This document shows positions 1 through 8,378 of a DNA stretch of 64,000 nt, one piece after another. The translations under genes and the position numbers were made by a program. A model generated the notes under the pieces. That model made no database searches. It was not told where the DNA came from and saw only the letters and a list, made by a program, of their open reading frames with translations. The stretch comes from Thermopolyspora flexuosa (lineage in GTDB: Bacteria > Actinomycetota > Actinomycetes > Streptosporangiales > Streptosporangiaceae). The first letter of the stretch is position 1. Each line of letters opens with the position of its first letter. The stretch is taken from contig NZ_VFPQ01000001.1 in assembly GCF_006716785.1 (NCBI RefSeq), positions 1,488,001-1,552,000 on the forward strand, read 5' to 3'.

Positions 1-1
1 G

Positions 2-148
2 ATGCTGCAGCACGGCCGGTGCCAGGGCTGCAAGGTCGTGCTGTCCATCGCCGAGCTCAACGCCATCCGGGCCGCCGCCCCCGACGAGGTGGTGCGCTGC
101 GAGGAGTGCCGCCGCATCCTCGTCCGCACGCCGGAGTCCGGCCTGTGA
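2..148 (+). CDS. C-terminal end of a zinc-ribbon protein (5' truncated)
   Basis: The last 48 residues of a gene that starts before the window. They contain two Cys pairs (CQGC near the start, CEEC about 25 residues later) separated by a short helix. This is the C4 zinc-ribbon tail of the coiled-coil zinc-ribbon proteins that sit just upstream of the RNase H/phosphatase gene in many actinomycetes. Its TGA overlaps the GTG start of the next gene (GTGA), which suggests one transcript and translational coupling. The exact biochemical role cannot be read from this fragment. Confidence 0.75.
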   Translation: MLQHGRCQGCKVVLSIAELNAIRAAAPDEVVRCEECRRILVRTPESGL

Positions 149-1473
149 CGTCCCGGCCCGCGGCGCCGTACGTCATCGAGGCGGACGGCGGCGCCCGCGG
201 GAACCCGGGCCCGGCCGGTTACGGGGCGGTGGTGAAGGACCCGTCCGGTGCGGTGATCGCCGAGGTGGCCGAGGCGATCGGCACCGCGACGAACAACGTC
301 GCCGAGTACCGGGGCCTCATCGCCGGGCTCACCGCGCTCTCCGCGGCGGTCGGGGAGGAGGCCGGGGTCCCGGTCGAGGTGCGCATGGACTCCAAGCTCG
401 TCATCGAGCAGATGTCGGGCCGCTGGAAGGTCAAGCACGCGAACATCCGCCCGCTCGCCGCGCAGGCCGCCGCGCTCGCCCGGCGGCACCGCGTCACCTG
501 GCGCTGGGTGCCGCGCGAGCGGAACGCGCACGCCGACCGCCTCGCCAACGAGGCGATGGACGCCGCCGCGCGCGGCGAGCCCTGGCGGGCCGGAACCGCT
601 CCGGCGGCGCCGCCGGCTCCGGATCGGGCCGCGGAGCCCGGCGCCGGGCCCGGCGGGGATGCCGCGGGGCCGGAGGGCGCGGCGGAGGCGCGGGCGGACA
701 CCGTTCCGGGCGTCGGCCCGGACACCGGTGCCGGCTCGCGGCGCGTTCCGGGTACGGACGCGGAGGCGGCCGGTTCCGGTGCCGAGGCCGCGCGGGCCGC
801 CGGTGCCGCGGCCGACGCGCGGACCACGGGCACCGGGTGGATGCCGCGGCCGACGCGGACGCCGACCACGCTGTTGCTGCTCCGCCACGGCGAGACCCCG
901 CTCTCGGTGGAGAAGCGGTTCTCCGGGGTCGGCGATCCCGTGCTCACGGCCACGGGCCTCGCCCAGGCCGAGGCGGCGGCGGCACGGCTGTCGCGCGAGC
1001 CGTACCGGATCGACGTGATCGTCAGCTCGCCGCTCAAGCGGGCCCTGCAGACCGCCGAGGCCGTGGCCGCCGCCACCGGGCTGAAGGTCGTCGTCGACGA
1101 GGGCCTGCGGGAGACCGACTTCGGCGCCTGGGAGGGGTACACCTTCGCCGAGATCCAGCGGCGCTGGCCGGACCTGCTCACCGCCTGGCTCGCCGACCCC
1201 GCCGTGGCGCCGCCTGGCGGGGAGAGCTTCGAGCAGACCGCGCGCCGGGTGGAGGCCGCGGTCGGGCGCATCACCGCCCGGTACGCGGGCCGCACGGTCC
1301 TGGTGGTCTCGCACGTCACCCCGATCAAGACGATCCTGCGCCTCGCCCTGCTCGCCCCGCCCGCCGCGCTCCACCGCATGCACCTCGACCTCGCCTGCCT
1401 GTCCGTCGTCGACTACTACGCCGACGGCCCGGCGGTGGTGCGCTCGATCAACGACACCGCCCACCTTCGCTGA
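145..1473 (+). CDS. Bifunctional RNase HI / histidine-phosphatase (CobC-like) protein
   Basis: 442 residues in two domains. The N-terminal RNase HI fold (about 1-150) has its acidic residues in place: Asp in EADGGARGNPGP, Glu in NNVAEYRG, Asp in MDSKLVIEQ and Asp in RNAHADRLANEA. It should cleave the RNA strand of RNA/DNA hybrids. After an Ala/Gly/Pro-rich linker of roughly 80 residues comes a phosphoglycerate-mutase-type phosphatase domain (LLLLRHGET with the catalytic His, SSPLKRALQTAE, TDFGAWEG, SHVTPIKT). The mycobacterial homologue Rv2228c acts as RNase H and alpha-ribazole phosphatase. The GTG start is chosen because it overlaps the preceding stop and the RNase H domain begins about ten residues later. 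Confidence 0.93.
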   Translation: MTSRPAAPYVIEADGGARGNPGPAGYGAVVKDPSGAVIAEVAEAIGTATNNVAEYRGLIAGLTALSAAVGEEAGVPVEVRMDSKLVIEQMSGRWKVKHANIRPLAAQAAALARRHRVTWRWVPRERNAHADRLANEAMDAAARGEPWRAGTAPAAPPAPDRAAEPGAGPGGDAAGPEGAAEARADTVPGVGPDTGAGSRRVPGTDAEAAGSGAEAARAAGAAADARTTGTGWMPRPTRTPTTLLLLRHGETPLSVEKRFSGVGDPVLTATGLAQAEAAAARLSREPYRIDVIVSSPLKRALQTAEAVAAATGLKVVVDEGLRETDFGAWEGYTFAEIQRRWPDLLTAWLADPAVAPPGGESFEQTARRVEAAVGRITARYAGRTVLVVSHVTPIKTILRLALLAPPAALHRMHLDLACLSVVDYYADGPAVVRSINDTAHLR

Positions 1474-1577
1474 GCGGATCGTCGTACCGGGCGGAGGAAG
1501 GATTCGCGCGCGCCGGGCGTTCCGCGGTGATGACGGCCCGGCCGGGGGACCGTACACGATCCACTAGGCTGGGTCGT

Positions 1578-1990
1578 ACGGCGGACGAGCCGGCCGGGCG
1601 GCCGCGTCGGGGTCCTCCGTACGGAGGCCTCGCCGAGGAAGGTCCGGGCTCCACAGGGCAGGGTGGTCGGTAACACCGACCCGGGGTGACCCGCGGGAAA
1701 GTGCCACAGAAAGCAGACCGCCTCCGGCGCACGCCAGGAGGTAAGGGTGAAAGGGTGGTGTAAGAGACCACCAGCGTCCGTGGTGACACGGGCGGCTAGG
1801 TAAACCCCACCCGGAGCAAGGTCAAGAAGGGATCCCTCGGGATCCCGCGCGCGGCGCCTGAGGGTGGCCCGCCCGAGCCGCGCGGGTAGACCGCTTGAGG
1901 CCGTCGGCAACGACGGTCCTAGATGGATGGCCGCCGGTTCCGCGCCAGCGGAATCACAGAACCCGGCCTACAGGCCGACTCGTCCGCCGT
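1578..1990 (+). ncRNA. rnpB: RNase P RNA, bacterial type A
   Basis: Catalytic RNA of RNase P, which matures the 5' ends of tRNAs. Conserved core strings are readable: GAGGAAGGTCCGG near 1633, CACAGGGCAGGGTGG near 1652, GGAAAGTGCCACAGAAA near 1695 and ACAGAACCCGGCCTACAGG near 1956. The terminal helix P1 is explicit: acggcggacgag at 1578-1589 pairs along all 12 bases with ctcgtccgccgt at 1979-1990, which sets the ends. Any protein frames read across this stretch are artefacts. The length of about 410 nt is normal for actinobacteria. Confidence 0.97.
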
Positions 1991-2228
1991 TTCCCTGTCC
2001 GAGCCGCGCTGTTTCATCTCGCTCGGTGCCGCACCGGGGCGCATCGAGGGTGGGACGGAACCGGCGCCGCGAACCCCACCGGAGGTCCGGCCGCAGGATC
2101 GCCCGTAACGAGTACGGGCTGTCCAGGCCATGGAGTCGCTGCAGGGCGCGTCGGGAATCGTGCGCGGCTGTTCCGCGTCATACCGCCACGCCTCGGTGAT
2201 CTCGTCGCGGCCTGGGATGGGGCGAGTC

Positions 2229-2741
2229 TCACTCGACGAGGGCCTGCAGCAGACCGATTATCGCGGTGGCGGTACCGAGGACGGTTACGAGGACCTGCTG
2301 GATGTCCCGTCCGGATCGTGCTTTCCCGTGACCGCTTTCCGCGCGCCGGATCGTCAGCGTTGAAATCAGCTTGCTGATGCCCATGCCGGCTCCGATGGCC
2401 GCGATTCCGCCGAGGATGAGAACACACCATTTCGCTATTCCGGACCAAGGGGACGCGAAGTCGTAGATCTGTTCATAGACGGCGATGACGGCGGCTGTCC
2501 CGCCGAACAAGAAGGCCATGCCGATATCCGAAACGCCGGGCGGCCTGACGGAGTCCTTGCCGCCTATGAGTATGAAGGAAACGCTGAGGACGGCGAGCAG
2601 TACCGCAACGACCTCCGTTGCGAGGGTCACCGCCTTCGGTGCGTCCAGGTAACGCGGGGCGATGAGTATGAACGCGGCTATCGCCACGAGGGCCAAGCCG
2701 GCGCCGAAGTCGGATAACTCATCCTTTTTCTCCTCTGCCAT
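2229..2741 (-). CDS. Hypothetical five-TM membrane protein
   Basis: 170 residues. A short charged N-terminus (MAEEKKDELSDFG) is followed by about five hydrophobic segments: around GLALVAIAAFILIA, VVAVLLAVLSVSFIL, MAFLFGGTAAVIAVY, WCVLILGGIAAIGAG and VLVTVLGTATAIIGLL. A small charged loop (RRAESGHGKARSGRD) precedes the last segment. I do not recognise the family. Of the two adjacent ATGs, the second is preferred because AGGAGG (complement of 2747-2752) lies 5 nt before it and only 2 nt before the first. It stands alone, convergent with the RNase P RNA gene, in DNA with lower GC than the surroundings, so it may be an acquired gene. Confidence 0.75.
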   Translation of the reverse strand: MAEEKKDELSDFGAGLALVAIAAFILIAPRYLDAPKAVTLATEVVAVLLAVLSVSFILIGGKDSVRPPGVSDIGMAFLFGGTAAVIAVYEQIYDFASPWSGIAKWCVLILGGIAAIGAGMGISKLISTLTIRRAESGHGKARSGRDIQQVLVTVLGTATAIIGLLQALVE

Positions 2742-3374
2742 CATGACCTCCTGTCGACATGGTCCGCAGGTGTCGTCCGGTGTACCGACCGGATACGGCT
2801 GCAGTCATGACGGTCGGACGGTGTGCGGGGAGAGGAGGATGCGGTATGTCGTCGCTCGGCCTCTTCGCCCGGCCACCGGCCGTACCTCTGGGCCCAGCAA
2901 TGCGTGACAAGTCACGTTTTCCTGAACGGATCGAGGTCGTGAGGAAAGAGACTGCAGCGCTTTTCGGTGTCGGTGGCTTGTGAGCATTGGCGAACCTACC
3001 ATCCGGAACCCGGGTTTGGGTGGGGATCCGGCGAATTCGTTTTTCTGACTATTCATAATGAAGTCGGATTTTGTAGGACGATATTTGTCTCGCCGTGGAC
3101 GTGACCGTCTTTCGGTGAATGCGGTCCGCCGTGGTCACTTTGGGTGCGCCGTCCACGGATGCGGGGAACGGGCTTTCGCGGTGGGCTGGGTGGACCGTAT
3201 GCCACCAGGTGGGTGGCCTGCAGCAGACTTGGGTCGCGTCCGTGCGCCGGCGCTGTTTCGTAGAAATTTCAACAATTGCGGGCGGGATTGGTGCTCAGGT
3301 AGAGACGGCCTTTCCGGTCTTGACTCGCTAACCTCTCTGGTTGTCCGTTGTGTCGTCATTTGGGGGGACCTCGA
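2742..3374. other. AT-richer intergenic region, no convincing gene
   Basis: About 630 bp between the membrane protein (minus) and the lipoprotein gene (plus), so it should hold both promoters. Some 60-base lines, for example around 3000-3060, are near half A+T, well below the genome norm. Short open frames here lack actinobacterial third-position GC bias and ribosome sites. I see no RNA gene. Confidence 0.5.
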
Positions 3375-4007
3375 ATGAGTCGCCGGATCTGGTTGCCCGG
3401 CCTGCTTGTCTGCGCCGTCGCCGTGTCCGGGTGCGGGCTGGTGCAGCGTGGTGTCGCCGCCATGGAGAGTCCGGCCGAGAGCGCCGCGGCCGAGGGGCGG
3501 CAGAACGCGGCATCCGAGCAGGACGCGGCGAGCGGCGAAGAGCGGAATCCATCCACCGGGCAGGACGAGGCCGGCCAACCCTCGACCGTGGACGCGAGCA
3601 AGGTGATCGTCAAGGCCGTCCACGACGCGGCGTTCGCGCCGAGGGCGACGGTGGAGATCGCCGTGCACTCGCTGAAGCGTCGCGGCAAGCTCGCCGACCT
3701 GGTCATCTCGCTCACCCCGCGCGTGCCCGAGGGCGTCAAGGTGGACGAGAAGCTCAGCCCCTTCGAGATCAACGGCCGGAACGTCTTCCGCGTCTACCTG
3801 ATCGACACCGTGAACCTCAAGCGGCACATGGTGGTGCGGGACGCCAATCGCAGGCTGCTGGAGCCCGACGAGGTGTTCACCTCGATCCGGATCGGCCAGC
3901 GGGCGATGCTCACCTACACCTTCGCGGCGCCACCGGAGAACGTCACCAAGATGGACGTGCACGTGAGTAACTTCCCGCCGTTCACCGACGTACCCCTGGA
4001 GTCCTGA
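3375..4007 (+). CDS. Secreted lipoprotein of unknown function, partner of OmpA-like protein
   Basis: 210 residues. The N-terminus is a lipoprotein signal: MSRRIW, hydrophobic core LPGLLVCAVAV, lipobox SGC with Cys at about residue 20, so it should be lipid-anchored outside the membrane. A charged, low-complexity linker to about residue 75 leads to a compact domain of mainly beta pattern (VIVKAVHDAAF, VEIAVHSLKRRGK, ENVTKMDVHVSNFPPF) that I do not assign to a family. The start follows a GGGGGGA ribosome site. Its TGA shares one base with the ATG of the OmpA-like gene, so the two are coupled and probably work together at the envelope. Confidence 0.85.
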   Translation: MSRRIWLPGLLVCAVAVSGCGLVQRGVAAMESPAESAAAEGRQNAASEQDAASGEERNPSTGQDEAGQPSTVDASKVIVKAVHDAAFAPRATVEIAVHSLKRRGKLADLVISLTPRVPEGVKVDEKLSPFEINGRNVFRVYLIDTVNLKRHMVVRDANRRLLEPDEVFTSIRIGQRAMLTYTFAAPPENVTKMDVHVSNFPPFTDVPLES

Positions 4008-4540
4008 TGCTGCGCTCGCTGGCCGTTCTGCCGCTGCTGCTGGGCACTCCGAGCCCGAGCCCGCAGCCCACCGTGCTCGATTCGGCGATCCAGGAGTCGA
4101 TCGTGGATCTGCCGCTCGACGGGACGATCCTCGATCTGAGGCTCACCGTCGAGGACCTGGAGGTGGAGACGCGCCAGGGGGAGCAGACCTTGGTCACGAT
4201 CTCCTCGGACGTGCTGTTCGCGTTCGACAAGGCCGACCTCACCGAGACGGCCCGGCGCCGGATCGCCGCCCTCGCCGACCGGCTGAAGAACAGCCGGGGC
4301 GTGATCACGGTCGAGGGGCACACCGACTCGCTCGGCTCGCCGTCGTACAACCTGCGCCTCTCCCGCAAGCGCGCCGACGCGGTCAAGCGGGAGCTCGCCC
4401 GGCTGGTCCCCGAGGCGCGGATCAAGGCCGTCGGGTACGGCGAGGCCCGCCCGATCGCGCCGAACACCAAGGACGGCAAGGACTACCCGGAGGGCCGGGC
4501 GAAGAACCGCCGGGTGACCATCAAATTCAACGGCGGCTGA
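4007..4540 (+). CDS. OmpA-family peptidoglycan-binding protein
   Basis: 177 residues. A hydrophobic N-terminus (LRSLAVLPLLLG) looks like a signal sequence. The C-terminal half is an OmpA-C domain: LFAFDKADLTETARRRI, then ITVEGHTDSLGS with the Asp expected to contact diaminopimelate, YNLRLSRKRADAVK, GYGEARPIAPN and AKNRRVTI. Such domains bind peptidoglycan non-covalently. The first 65 residues lack a membrane-barrel pattern. It is coupled to the upstream lipoprotein gene, comparable in arrangement to envelope OmpA-like proteins of mycobacteria; a shared role in linking membrane and wall is inference. Confidence 0.9.
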   Translation: MLRSLAVLPLLLGTPSPSPQPTVLDSAIQESIVDLPLDGTILDLRLTVEDLEVETRQGEQTLVTISSDVLFAFDKADLTETARRRIAALADRLKNSRGVITVEGHTDSLGSPSYNLRLSRKRADAVKRELARLVPEARIKAVGYGEARPIAPNTKDGKDYPEGRAKNRRVTIKFNGG

Positions 4541-4544
4541 CCCG

Positions 4545-4571
4545 CGGCGACGGCCCAGGGTCCCGTCGCCG
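4545..4571. terminator. Hairpin between convergent genes
   Basis: cggcgacgg at 4545-4553 is the exact reverse complement of ccgtcgccg at 4563-4571, giving a 9-bp GC stem with a 9-nt loop. It lies 5 bp after the OmpA-like stop and about 50 bp after the glycosylase stop on the other strand. There is no U-tract, as is usual for intrinsic terminators in actinomycetes. Confidence 0.55.
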
Positions 4572-4621
4572 TGCGTGCGGAACGCGCGCCCCGGCCGGGC
4601 GGAGCACCGCGCGGCCCGGCG

Positions 4622-5368
4622 TCACTCCGGCTGGTCGACGGGGCACCGGTACACGGTCCGGTGCGCGAGCTGCCAGGTCTGGACGGGAGCGCCGCACCGG
4701 CGGCAGTGCTCGCGCTTGTAGACCCAGCGCTCGGAGGGCGCGTCCGGGTCGCTGACCACCTGCCCGGCGTCCCGGCCGAGGGCGAGGTAGGCGACCGCGG
4801 CGTCCCACAGCCGGCCCGCCGTACCGGAGGAGAGGTGGCGGGCGCACGGGTGGAGACCGGCGAGGAAGAGCAGCTCGGCCCGCCACGCGTTGCCGATCCC
4901 GGACCAGACCTTCTGGTCGAGTACGGCCGCGCCGACCGGGCCGCGGAACGCGGTCAGCCGGGCGATCGCCTCGTCGCGGGAGGCGTCGGCGCGCAGCGGG
5001 TCGGGGCCGAGCGAGGCGCGGAGCGCGGCGACCTCGGCCGGGGACAGCGCCTCGCAGCGGGACGGGGCGATCAGGTCGTACGCCACCGCGTCGGTCGCGA
5101 GCCGCAGCCGGGTGCCGCGGCGCGGGCTCGCCGTGGGGTCGGCGTAGCGCAGGAAGAGCCCCTGCATGCCGAGGTGCACGTGCACGGTGGGCGCGTCCGC
5201 GAAGTGGTAGAGCAGGTGCTTGCCCGCCGCCTCCACCGCGGTGAGCACCCGGCCGTCCCAGGGCCGCGCGTCGAAGCGGCCCTGCGGCCCGGACGCCCGT
5301 ACCGCCCGCCCGGCGAGGTCCGCGTGCTGCTCGGCGGCGTGGCGGTGGATGAGATGTCCCTCCGGCAT
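4622..5368 (-). CDS. Fpg/Nei family DNA glycosylase (endonuclease VIII-like)
   Basis: 248 residues. It begins MPEGHLIHR: Pro2 is the Schiff-base nucleophile after Met removal and Glu3 the partner acid. The conserved Lys is in AAGKHLLYHF and the HLGMQG motif follows. The helix-two-turn-helix segment (DQKVWSGIGNAWRAELL) is present. It should excise oxidised bases and cut the strand by beta/delta-elimination. MPEGH plus HLGMQG places it with actinobacterial Nei1-type enzymes such as Rv2464c. The C-terminal zinc finger reads CRRC...CPVDQ, so the fourth ligand position carries Asp instead of the usual Cys. The start is fixed by the need for Pro2. Confidence 0.92.
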   Translation of the reverse strand: MPEGHLIHRHAAEQHADLAGRAVRASGPQGRFDARPWDGRVLTAVEAAGKHLLYHFADAPTVHVHLGMQGLFLRYADPTASPRRGTRLRLATDAVAYDLIAPSRCEALSPAEVAALRASLGPDPLRADASRDEAIARLTAFRGPVGAAVLDQKVWSGIGNAWRAELLFLAGLHPCARHLSSGTAGRLWDAAVAYLALGRDAGQVVSDPDAPSERWVYKREHCRRCGAPVQTWQLAHRTVYRCPVDQPE

Positions 5369-5438
5369 GCGGACCGCCTACCCATCCTGGGCCGCCGCAT
5401 GGGCGGCCGGGCCACGCGTCGGCCATGGGCGCGGGCGG

Positions 5439-7268
5439 TCAGCGTTCCAGGGCGCGGTCGAGGTTGAACGCGGCGCTGATCAGGGACAGGTGGGTGAAGG
5501 CCTGCGGGAAGTTGCCGAGCTGCTCGCCGGTGTGGCCGATCTGCTCGGCGTACAGGCCGAGGTGGTTGGCGTAGGTGAGCATCTTCTCGAAGGCGAGGCG
5601 TGCCTCGTCGATCCGGCCCGCCCGGGCGAGGGCCTCGACGTACCAGAACGAGCAGATGGAGAAGGTGCCCTCGGGGCCGCGCAGGCCGTCGGGGTCGCCG
5701 GTGGTGTCGTACCGGTAGACGAGGGAGTCGGAGACGAGCCTGCGGGTGATCGCGTCGAGGGTGGACAGCCACTTCGGGTCGGTCGGGGAGACGAACTTCG
5801 CCAGCGGCATCATGAGCAGGGACGCGTCGAGCACGTCGTCGCCGAGGTGCTGGACGAACGCGTTCTCCGCCGCCGACCAGGCCCGGCGCATGATCTGCCG
5901 GTAGACGGCGTCCCGGGTGACACGCCAGCGGCGCATGTCGGCGGGCAGGCCGCGGCGGTTCGCCATGCGGATGGCGCGCTCGATCGCCACCCAGCACATC
6001 AGGCGGGAGTAGACGAAGTTCCGGCGCCCGCCGCGGGTCTCCCAGACGCCCTCGTCGGGCTGGTCCCAGTGCTCGCACACCCAGTCGACCAGCGCGCACA
6101 CCTCGTCCCAGCGGTCGCTGGAGATCGGCTCGCCCCACTTGTCGTACAGGTAGATCGAGTCGATCAGCGCGCCGTAGATGTCGAGCTGGAGCTGGCCGGC
6201 CGCGGCGTTGCCGACGCGCACGGGGGCCGAGCCGCGGTACCCCTCCAGGTGGCCGAGCTCGATCTCGGGCAGCTCGCAGCGGCCGTCGACGCCGTACATG
6301 ATCTGCAGCGGGCCGGTGGGGCCGTCGCCCACGAGGTTGACGTGACGGCCGAGGAAGCGCATGAAGTCCGCGGCCTCCTCGGTGAAGCCGAGCCGCAGCA
6401 GCGCGTACACGGTGAACGCGGCGTCGCGCACCCACACGTAGCGGTAGTCCCAGTTCCGGCCGCCGCCGATCAGCTCCGGGAGGCTCGTGGTGGGCGCGGC
6501 GACCGGGCCGCCGGTGGGCGCGTAGGTGAGCAGCTTCAGGGTGAGCGCCGAGCGGTGCACCATCTCCCGCCACCGGCCGCGGTAGCGGGACTTGGACAGC
6601 CAGTTCCGCCAGAACCGCACGGTGGCGGTGAACTCGCGCTCGGCCTCCGCGACCGGGCAGCCGCGCAGCGGAACCTCCTCGCCCACCCGGTCGAGGGCGA
6701 ACACGGCCGACTCGCCCTCGTGCAGCTTGACCTGCGCGATCACGTCGGCGCCGTCGGCCTCCATCGGGGCGGACCCGGTCAGCGTCAGGGTGAGGTCGGG
6801 GGACTCGAACACCGCGCGGTCGGCGTGCAGCCGCAGCGTGTGCGGCTGCAGGGCGTAGCCGAAGCGCGGGGCCACGCGGACCCGGAACGGCAGCGTGCCG
6901 CGTACGCAGACCACGCGGCGGATCAGCCGGTGCCGCCGCGCCTCGCGCGGGTCGTCGACGATGGGCATGAAATCCTGGACCTCGCCGACGCCCTGCTCCG
7001 AGTAGAAGCGGGTGATCAGGATCGCGGTGTCCGGGAAGTAGAACTGCTTGGTACGGCTCGGCACGTCGGCCGCGAGCTCGAACGACCCGCCGCGGTCCGC
7101 GTCGAGCAGCGAGCCGAACACGCTCGGGGCGTCGAACCGGGGGCAGCAGTACCAGTCGATCGTGCCGTTCGTGCCGACGAGGGCCGCGGTGTGCAGGTCG
7201 CCGATCAGCCCGTGCTCAGAGATGGGCAGATAGCGGTCACGGGCCGGGGCCCGGCCCTCGGTGATCAC
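5439..7268 (-). CDS. GH15 family glycosidase, trehalase-like
   Basis: 609 residues. The N-terminal signature LIGDLHTAALVGTNGTIDWY is typical of the actinobacterial GH15 trehalase/glucoamylase-like family (Rv2402 type). The (alpha/alpha)6 barrel with NWDYRYVWVRDAAFT and ELGHLEGYRGSAPVR follows (about residues 275-350). A later WYVEAL segment near residue 545 holds the second likely catalytic Glu. Family members hydrolyse trehalose or alpha-glucans in the cytoplasm; no signal peptide is seen. The GTG start has GGGAGG six bases upstream. Trehalose synthesis (OtsA at 53.1 kb) is in the same window. Substrate is inferred from family, not proven by the sequence. Confidence 0.9.
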   Translation of the reverse strand: MITEGRAPARDRYLPISEHGLIGDLHTAALVGTNGTIDWYCCPRFDAPSVFGSLLDADRGGSFELAADVPSRTKQFYFPDTAILITRFYSEQGVGEVQDFMPIVDDPREARRHRLIRRVVCVRGTLPFRVRVAPRFGYALQPHTLRLHADRAVFESPDLTLTLTGSAPMEADGADVIAQVKLHEGESAVFALDRVGEEVPLRGCPVAEAEREFTATVRFWRNWLSKSRYRGRWREMVHRSALTLKLLTYAPTGGPVAAPTTSLPELIGGGRNWDYRYVWVRDAAFTVYALLRLGFTEEAADFMRFLGRHVNLVGDGPTGPLQIMYGVDGRCELPEIELGHLEGYRGSAPVRVGNAAAGQLQLDIYGALIDSIYLYDKWGEPISSDRWDEVCALVDWVCEHWDQPDEGVWETRGGRRNFVYSRLMCWVAIERAIRMANRRGLPADMRRWRVTRDAVYRQIMRRAWSAAENAFVQHLGDDVLDASLLMMPLAKFVSPTDPKWLSTLDAITRRLVSDSLVYRYDTTGDPDGLRGPEGTFSICSFWYVEALARAGRIDEARLAFEKMLTYANHLGLYAEQIGHTGEQLGNFPQAFTHLSLISAAFNLDRALER

Positions 7269-7507
7269 GGCGGTCCTCCCTTCCCCCGCCCCACGCTATG
7301 GGGCCGCGGGGAGGAGACGGGTCTGCCGCAGGTCAAGGAACGGCCGCGGATCCTCCCGATCCGGCGACCGGGGTACGGCAGGCGGCCGGTTCGCCGGGCG
7401 CTCCGGCCGGCGTGGGCGGCCGACCTCGGACGCGGTCCCCGGAGCGGCGCCACAGGCGATCGGACGCCGACGCCGGGCGACTCCGCCCGGTCATGCCGTT
7501 CGCCGGA

Positions 7508-7810
7508 TCACGGCATGTTGTAGCGTTCCCGGATACGCCGCGCCTCGTCCTCGGGCACCTCGCGCGGCGTCCTGGCCAGGGTCTCGCGCAGGTCGGCCAG
7601 GATGTGGGCGGTCGCCGTACGGACCCTGGCGCGGTACTGGGCGAGTTCCTGGTCGAACCGCCGCGCCGCCGGCCCGGTCCACACCTTGCCGGAGCGGAAC
7701 TGCTCGCAGGGGACCCCCAGATCCCTGTCCACCGCCTGCACGAGCGGCTCGACCAGGTTGAGGGTGTCCTGGAGCGCCCGGTGCAGTGGGTTGGGTACGA
7801 GCTGCGCCAC
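7508..7810 (-). CDS. WXG100-like small helical protein
   Basis: 100 residues, predicted mostly alpha-helical, with a central turn KVWTGPAARRF that resembles the W-x-G hairpin of EsxA/WXG100 proteins. Length and position of the motif (near residue 43) fit that family, but sequence similarity is weak. GTG start lies 4 nt after the stop of the lipoprotein gene, so it is the last gene of a three-gene minus-strand operon. WXG100 proteins are exported by ESX/type VII systems; no secretion ATPase gene is in this window. It could also be an unrelated helical hairpin protein. Confidence 0.7.
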   Translation of the reverse strand: MAQLVPNPLHRALQDTLNLVEPLVQAVDRDLGVPCEQFRSGKVWTGPAARRFDQELAQYRARVRTATAHILADLRETLARTPREVPEDEARRIRERYNMP

Positions 7811-7814
7811 CTGT

Positions 7815-8378
7815 TCAGGAGCCCTTCCCGGGAGTGGGTGAGGGGACGGCGTCGCCGAGCAGCCTCGGTGCGATCAGCCTCATCAGCGCCACGACGTCCG
7901 CCTCGTGGTCACGGCCTTCCGCGCCGCGGTCCATGTCCACGACGAGCATGGACTTCCCCCGGATCAGGACCGCGAGCGCACCCGCGTGATCCCCGAACCG
8001 GGTCGCGGAATAGTAGCCGTCCGCGTCCGCGAGAATCCTGGGAAGGCGCTTGGCACCGTCACGGACCTCCGACTCGACCCGTCCGGGATCATTGTTGGTG
8101 GCCAGCTCGATGTCGAGAACCTTCACCTCTTCTTCGTCCGGGCGGTAGACCCCGCACCACCCTTCTCGATCCCCATCCGCCGGAGCCAGCTCGAAAGAGC
8201 CTTTGGCCGGGGGGTTGCGCAGCCCCGTCATGCGCTCCACCGCCTGCAGGGGCACGTGATCGCAGACGAATGGCGGAGAGGCCGTCGTGGGCAGGGGCGT
8301 GGTGTCCGGCCGGCTGCATGCCGTGGTCAGGATGCACGCGGCCAGGACCGCCGTGAACAACGCTCTTCTCGGCGTCAT
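7815..8378 (-). CDS. Lipoprotein of the duplicated 'CDHVPLQAV' family (copy 1)
   Basis: 187 residues. The signal runs MTPRRALFTAVLAACILTTAC, with lipobox TTAC. The mature part opens with PPFVCDHVPLQAVERMTG and has a second Cys in REGWCGVYRP, the spacing of DUF3558-like actinobacterial lipoproteins, then ALMRLIAPRLLG near the end. The ATG start overlaps the stop of the 708-residue gene (ATGA), which favours this start over the longer frame. A paralogue lies at 11057-11641. Function unknown; genetic coupling links it to the DUF6571-like and WXG-like neighbours. Confidence 0.82.
   Translation of the reverse strand: MTPRRALFTAVLAACILTTACSRPDTTPLPTTASPPFVCDHVPLQAVERMTGLRNPPAKGSFELAPADGDREGWCGVYRPDEEEVKVLDIELATNNDPGRVESEVRDGAKRLPRILADADGYYSATRFGDHAGALAVLIRGKSMLVVDMDRGAEGRDHEADVVALMRLIAPRLLGDAVPSPTPGKGS

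Noticed and set aside
1416-1990. Open frames on both strands between the RNase H gene and 1990
   Set aside because: The region is the RNase P RNA gene, with conserved core and a 12-bp P1 helix; frames there are by chance.
2241-3228. 14-bp direct repeat ggcctgcagcagac at 2241 and 3215, possible attachment sites
   Set aside because: One copy is inside the coding end of the membrane protein, there is no integrase, and a 14-mer repeat is expected by chance in 64 kb of biased DNA.
3058-3378. 106-codon plus-strand frame before the lipoprotein gene
   Set aside because: Third-position base use is not that of the genome, the start lacks a ribosome site, and its end overlaps the true lipoprotein start.
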